Part shown: in pieces, positions 33,535 through 35,783 of the stretch
Numbering within the stretch: the first letter of the stretch is position 1
Layout: the number at the start of each line of letters is the position of its first letter
Source of the DNA: Thiorhodospira sibirica ATCC 700588
GTDB lineage: Bacteria > Pseudomonadota > Gammaproteobacteria > Ectothiorhodospirales > Ectothiorhodospiraceae
Assembly: GCF_000227725.2 (NCBI RefSeq)
Contig: NZ_MU255057.1
Span: 175,738 to 211,520, forward strand
DNA length: 35,783 bases
Direction of reading: 5' to 3'
The notes under the pieces: generated by a model
The model's database searches: none
Seen by the model: only the letters and a program-made list of their open reading frames with translations
What the model was told of the DNA's origin: nothing
Position numbers and translations under genes: made by a program

Positions 33535-33652
33535 GTTTGTGGTATGCTTGGCAGAAATGCAACCCGTTGGGGAGTGACCGCCGATGACAACCAGCAACGG
33601 GAGTCAGGTTAGAATAAATTTTGTTTAGTTTTTATTAAAGTGACCTTTCATC

Positions 33653-33913
33653 ATGCCAATCATTAGTCGCTTTTTTGGAATTTTGGTACGAATGTTTTTC
33701 AATGAACATGCGCCACCACATTTTCACGCAGAGTATGGCTCGTATCGCGTTGTCATTGATATTCGAAAATTAGAAGTCATCGAGGGCAAGTTTCCGCGTC
33801 GCGCTTTGAATCTCGTACTCGACTGGGCTGAACTTCATCGGGATGAGTTATTGGAAAATTGGGAACGGTGCCAGGCTCATCAGCAACCCGTTGAAATACC
33901 TCCACTGGAGTGA
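33653..33913 (+). CDS. DUF4160 protein
   Basis: An 86-aa protein with FFGILVRMFFNEHAPPHFHA at the N-terminus, the HxPPHFHAEY block that defines DUF4160, then KLEVIEGKFPRRALNLVLDW and a basic/acidic helix (HRDELLENWERCQAHQ). DUF4160 proteins are almost always followed by DUF2442, a pair suspected to be toxin-antitoxin-like but not proven to my knowledge. Upstream DNA (33600-33650) is AT-rich and differs from the GC-rich surroundings. The stop overlaps the neighbouring frame. Confidence 0.88.
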   Translation: MPIISRFFGILVRMFFNEHAPPHFHAEYGSYRVVIDIRKLEVIEGKFPRRALNLVLDWAELHRDELLENWERCQAHQQPVEIPPLE

Positions 33914-33918
33914 TCGTG

Positions 33919-34176
33919 ATGTTGAATTGGGAAGTCATCGAAGCAAAAGTCATCGAGCACGGTCGTCTCCATGTCCGTTTCGCTGACGGACTTGAAGGCC
34001 AAGTGCGGTTTCTCCCCTCAGCCTACAGGGGTGTTTTTTCGCGATTGCTCGACCCCAGTGAGTTCGCAAAAGTCACCGTGAACGGCTATTTTGTCACCTG
34101 GCCCGGGGAACTTGATTTGGCACCAGACGCGATGTATCAGGCAATCGCTACGAATGGTGAGTGCGTTCTAAGCTAA
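33919..34176 (+). CDS. DUF2442 protein
   Basis: An 85-aa protein from ATG 33919 (MLNWEVIEAKVIEHGRLHVR). A GTG at 33910 overlapping the DUF4160 stop as GTGA is an alternative start, adding three residues. The family blocks LHVRFADGLEGQVRFLPS, GVFSRLLDP and WPGELDLAPDAMYQAI are visible. DUF2442 has a small alpha/beta fold, function unknown; it pairs with DUF4160. A REP copy follows 7 bp after the stop. Confidence 0.88.
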   Translation: MLNWEVIEAKVIEHGRLHVRFADGLEGQVRFLPSAYRGVFSRLLDPSEFAKVTVNGYFVTWPGELDLAPDAMYQAIATNGECVLS

Positions 34177-34183
34177 CCCGTAA

Positions 34184-34308
34184 CCCGTAAGGCGGATTCG
34201 GAGCGCAAGCGACAATCCGCCATTGTCGGGATTGACCACGGGCACGGATGCCCGAGACCCCTAACCCAACCCCGCGCCGAAGTGATTGCATTTCGGGCGG
34301 GGTTTTTT
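34184..34308 (+). repeat. REP copy 6, GGGCA hairpin and terminator copy 4
   Basis: REP 34184-34221, with the most complete stem GGCGGATT/AATCCGCC. Hairpin CGGGCA-CGGA-TGCCCG at about 34237-34252, and the repeated terminator at 34267-34308. Confidence 0.8.
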
Positions 34309-34318
34309 ATCGCCCCTC

Positions 34319-34372
34319 CGGGAGCGCACAGCTCCAGCTGTGCACCGGGGGAGGGAGAGCTCCAGCTCTCCC
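34319..34372. repeat. Double hairpin GCACAGC/GCTGTGC plus GGGAGAGC/GCTCTCCC
   Basis: Arms 34326-34332 and 34337-34343 (loop TCCA); arms 34353-34360 and 34365-34372 (loop TCCA). Flanks match the double hairpin at 14184-14240, 20 kb away, but the first stem is different and still perfectly paired. Confidence 0.85.
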
Positions 34373-34436
34373 TTTATTTCCAGCGCTCCCGGTAAAAGCT
34401 CCAGCATTCCCCGTGGCGGCATCATTCTGATGCCGC

Positions 34437-34560
34437 AAAAAAAACTCCCCTCCTTTTCAAGGAGGGGTGCCCCGTCAGGGGCGGGGTGGTTGTGGTGGTT
34501 GTTTTGAACCCCCTCCCCGCCTGCGGCGGGACTCCCCCTTAGCAGGGGGAGAGTTTTTAA
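34437..34560. mobile_element. ~120-bp palindromic (MITE-like) element, copy 3
   Basis: Same ends and internal order as copy 1, with inner arms GCCCC-GTCA-GGGGC and a TGTGGTGGTTGT expansion. It is preceded by a TCC-family hairpin at about 34414-34435. Confidence 0.75.
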
Positions 34561-34615
34561 CCCCGTGGCGGCGGCTGTGCGATAATCATGCTAACTATCG
34601 CCGGAGGAATATCCC

Positions 34616-35230
34616 ATGAGCCAAACCAACCCCACACTCGATGATGTCTGGCGGCTGTTTCAGGAAACCGACCGCAGGTTTCAGGAAACTGAACGCCAGA
34701 TGAAAGAATCAGCGCTGGAAACGGATCACAGGTTTCAGGAAACTGAGCGCCTGATCAAAGAATCAGCAAAGGAAACCGAGCGCCTGATCAAACAACTATC
34801 CAAAAACCTGGGCGATATCGGCAATCGGCTCGGTGAGTTTGTCGAACAGATGGTCGCGCCGGCGGTAGTGCGCGTGTTTCGTGACCAAGGCATCGAGGTT
34901 CATGCCGTCTATCCGAACATCAGTGCCAAACGCAACGGCGTGGAACTCGAAATTGACCTCTTGGTGGTCAACGATGGTGCCCTCATCGGTGTTGAATGCA
35001 AAAGCAAACTGGTGGAAGCACACATCGACGCCCATTTGGAGCGCCTGAGCAACCTCAAGCGCGTCTTGCCCATCTACAAAGACCATCAAGTGATGGGCGC
35101 TGTCGCAGGCATGGTGGTGGAAGAAAAAGTCGCCAAGTATGCACTCCAGCAGGGTTTATATGTCCTGCGCCCAAATGGCGAACAGATTGACCTCTCCACC
35201 CCGCCCGGATTTAAACCGGCGGTGTGGTAA
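34616..35230 (+). CDS. DUF3782-like coiled-coil plus PD-(D/E)XK fold protein
   Basis: A 204-aa protein. Residues ~10-65 are a charged coiled coil made of RFQETERQMKES-type repeats (RRFQETERQ, HRFQETERLIKES, KETERLIKQL), encoded by imperfect 36-45-bp DNA repeats. Residues ~85-200 hold a restriction-endonuclease-like fold with ELEIDLLVVNDGALIGVECK, where Asp and the ECK triad form a PD-(D/E)XK motif. Proteins of this layout (DUF3782) are common in cyanobacteria and sulfur bacteria and are of unknown role. SD GGAGG lies 8 bp before the ATG. It stands alone between repeats. Nuclease activity is inferred only from the motif. Confidence 0.82.
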   Translation: MSQTNPTLDDVWRLFQETDRRFQETERQMKESALETDHRFQETERLIKESAKETERLIKQLSKNLGDIGNRLGEFVEQMVAPAVVRVFRDQGIEVHAVYPNISAKRNGVELEIDLLVVNDGALIGVECKSKLVEAHIDAHLERLSNLKRVLPIYKDHQVMGAVAGMVVEEKVAKYALQQGLYVLRPNGEQIDLSTPPGFKPAVW

Positions 35231-35470
35231 TCCATCCCCTGGGACCGCGTAGCACCCGCTACGCATTAAAACATGGCAGCAGCTCAGGTGCCGCCACCCC
35301 CTAAACCCAACCCCGCGCCGAAGTGATTTCATTTCGGGGCGGGGGTTTTTATCCCCCCTGGGAGCACGTAGCACCCGCTACGCAATGTTTTTGTGCGACA
35401 CCTGGAAGGTGCCGCCATGTCTTAATGCGCAGCTGGTGCTGCGCGGTCCCAGGAACACCCGCTACGCATC
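35231..35470. repeat. Gene-free run of hairpins and terminator copy 5
   Basis: Hairpins GCGTAGC-ACCC-GCTACGC at about 35247-35264 and ACGTAGC-ACCC-GCTACGC near 35366. A reversed member GCGCAGC-TGGT-GCTGCGC sits at 35427-35444, and a reversed TCC-family hairpin at about 35396-35416. Terminator copy 5 is at 35308-35350. No gene. Confidence 0.8.
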
Positions 35471-35595
35471 AAAAAAAAGACTCCCCTCCTTTTCAAGGAG
35501 GGGTGGCGCGCAGCGCCGGGGTGGTTATGTGTTAAAAAACAAGACCCCCTCCCCGCCTACGGCGGGACTCCCCCTTAGCAGGGGGAGAGTCTTTA
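35471..35595. mobile_element. ~120-bp palindromic (MITE-like) element, copy 4
   Basis: Ends AAAAAAAAGACTCCCC and GGGGGAGAGTCTTT are inverted with the matching extra GA/TC change at both ends. Inner arms GGCGC-GCA-GCGCC. It abuts the right IS copy. Confidence 0.75.
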
Positions 35596-35610
35596 ACCCC
35601 GTAGCAGCAT

Positions 35611-35783
35611 GTCAACCCAATTCAGAAAAGTCCCCTTTTGTGCAAAGCAGAAGTGTCCCCCGTAGAATGCGTGGTTATGGTGTTTGGGCTGGTGCCGGAG
35701 TGATGTTGCCCCGACCTCTCCAAGGGGTGGTCCGGCGCCGGTTTGTAGGTTGGCTTGGCGGTCTGTTTTGCCTTGGCCTGGTC
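35611..35783 (-). mobile_element. 3' end of the same DDE-transposase IS, right copy (inverted)
   Basis: The reverse complement matches 141-313 with no difference I can see. The copy begins with GTCAACCC at 35611 and runs off the window. With the left copy it forms an inverted pair whose transposase genes both point into the window. Confidence 0.85.
35675..35783 (-). CDS. Transposase C-terminus, 5'-partial, right copy
   Basis: Minus-strand frame ending at the stop at 35675-35677 (TTA on the plus strand). It encodes the same final residues as the left copy (KPAPDHPWRG, then GNITPAPAQTP). The rest lies beyond the window edge. Confidence 0.7.
   Translation of the reverse strand, partial: TRPRQNRPPSQPTNRRRTTPWRGRGNITPAPAQTP

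Noticed and set aside
27473-35230. Integron cassette array
   Set aside because: No integron integrase and no attC-like GTTRRRY/RYYYAAC pairs were seen. The intergenic repeats are REP hairpins and terminators instead.

Overview
The window is 35.8 kb of a gammaproteobacterial chromosome. A Chromatiales/Thiotrichales-like sulfur-bacterium relative is my best guess, and a betaproteobacterium is not excluded. The evidence is the minus-strand blocks recO-pdxJ-acpS and rpe-gph-trpE, a fused-permease FbpB with FbpC, and E. coli-like sigma-70 promoters. Both window ends lie in inverted copies of the same DDE-transposase insertion sequence (1-313 and 35611-35783). The window is therefore either a segment bracketed by two IS copies or an assembly contig that broke at a repeated IS.

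Left part (0.3-11.1 kb): an IS607-type element with an intact serine recombinase and an internally deleted tnpB. Then housekeeping genes, all on the minus strand: acpS, pdxJ, a broken recO, trpE, gph, rpe, a 42-aa four-cysteine protein, fbpC and fbpB. The usual operon order has been cut by remnants of IS200/IS605-type elements. One sits between recO and trpE, where era and trpG would be expected. Another sits between gph and trpE, and its end supplies the trpE ribosome binding site.

Middle part (11.2-27.1 kb): IS debris, a tRNA-Thr(UGU) with a good promoter, a secreted protein with two DUF1566/Lcl domains, and then three surface or secreted protein genes. These are a 2276-aa DUF4214/CARDB protein with a duplicated C-terminal module, a 228-aa protein, and an 1115-aa RsaA-like S-layer/RTX protein. 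The last two share a paralogous N-terminal domain of about 80 residues and are separated by about 0.9 kb containing 22 short hairpins. No type I secretion genes are present here.

Right part (27.1-35.6 kb): an accessory island of small toxin-antitoxin-type operons: BrnT/BrnA, a PIN toxin with its partner, a frameshifted HI1419-like toxin with an intact HI1420-like antitoxin, and DUF4160/DUF2442. It also carries three tandem copies of an Rpn/PD-(D/E)XK gene (the middle one frameshifted) and a DUF3782-like nuclease-fold gene. These are packed between REP-like hairpins, five near-identical terminators and four copies of a ~120-bp palindromic element.

The most unusual signal is a set of short hairpin families scattered through 11.7-35.6 kb. 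The flanking scaffold and loop stay similar, but the two arms change together between copies so that pairing is kept. The second is the cassette-like habit of the right-hand island, where the same REP supplies the last codons and stop codon of several unrelated genes.
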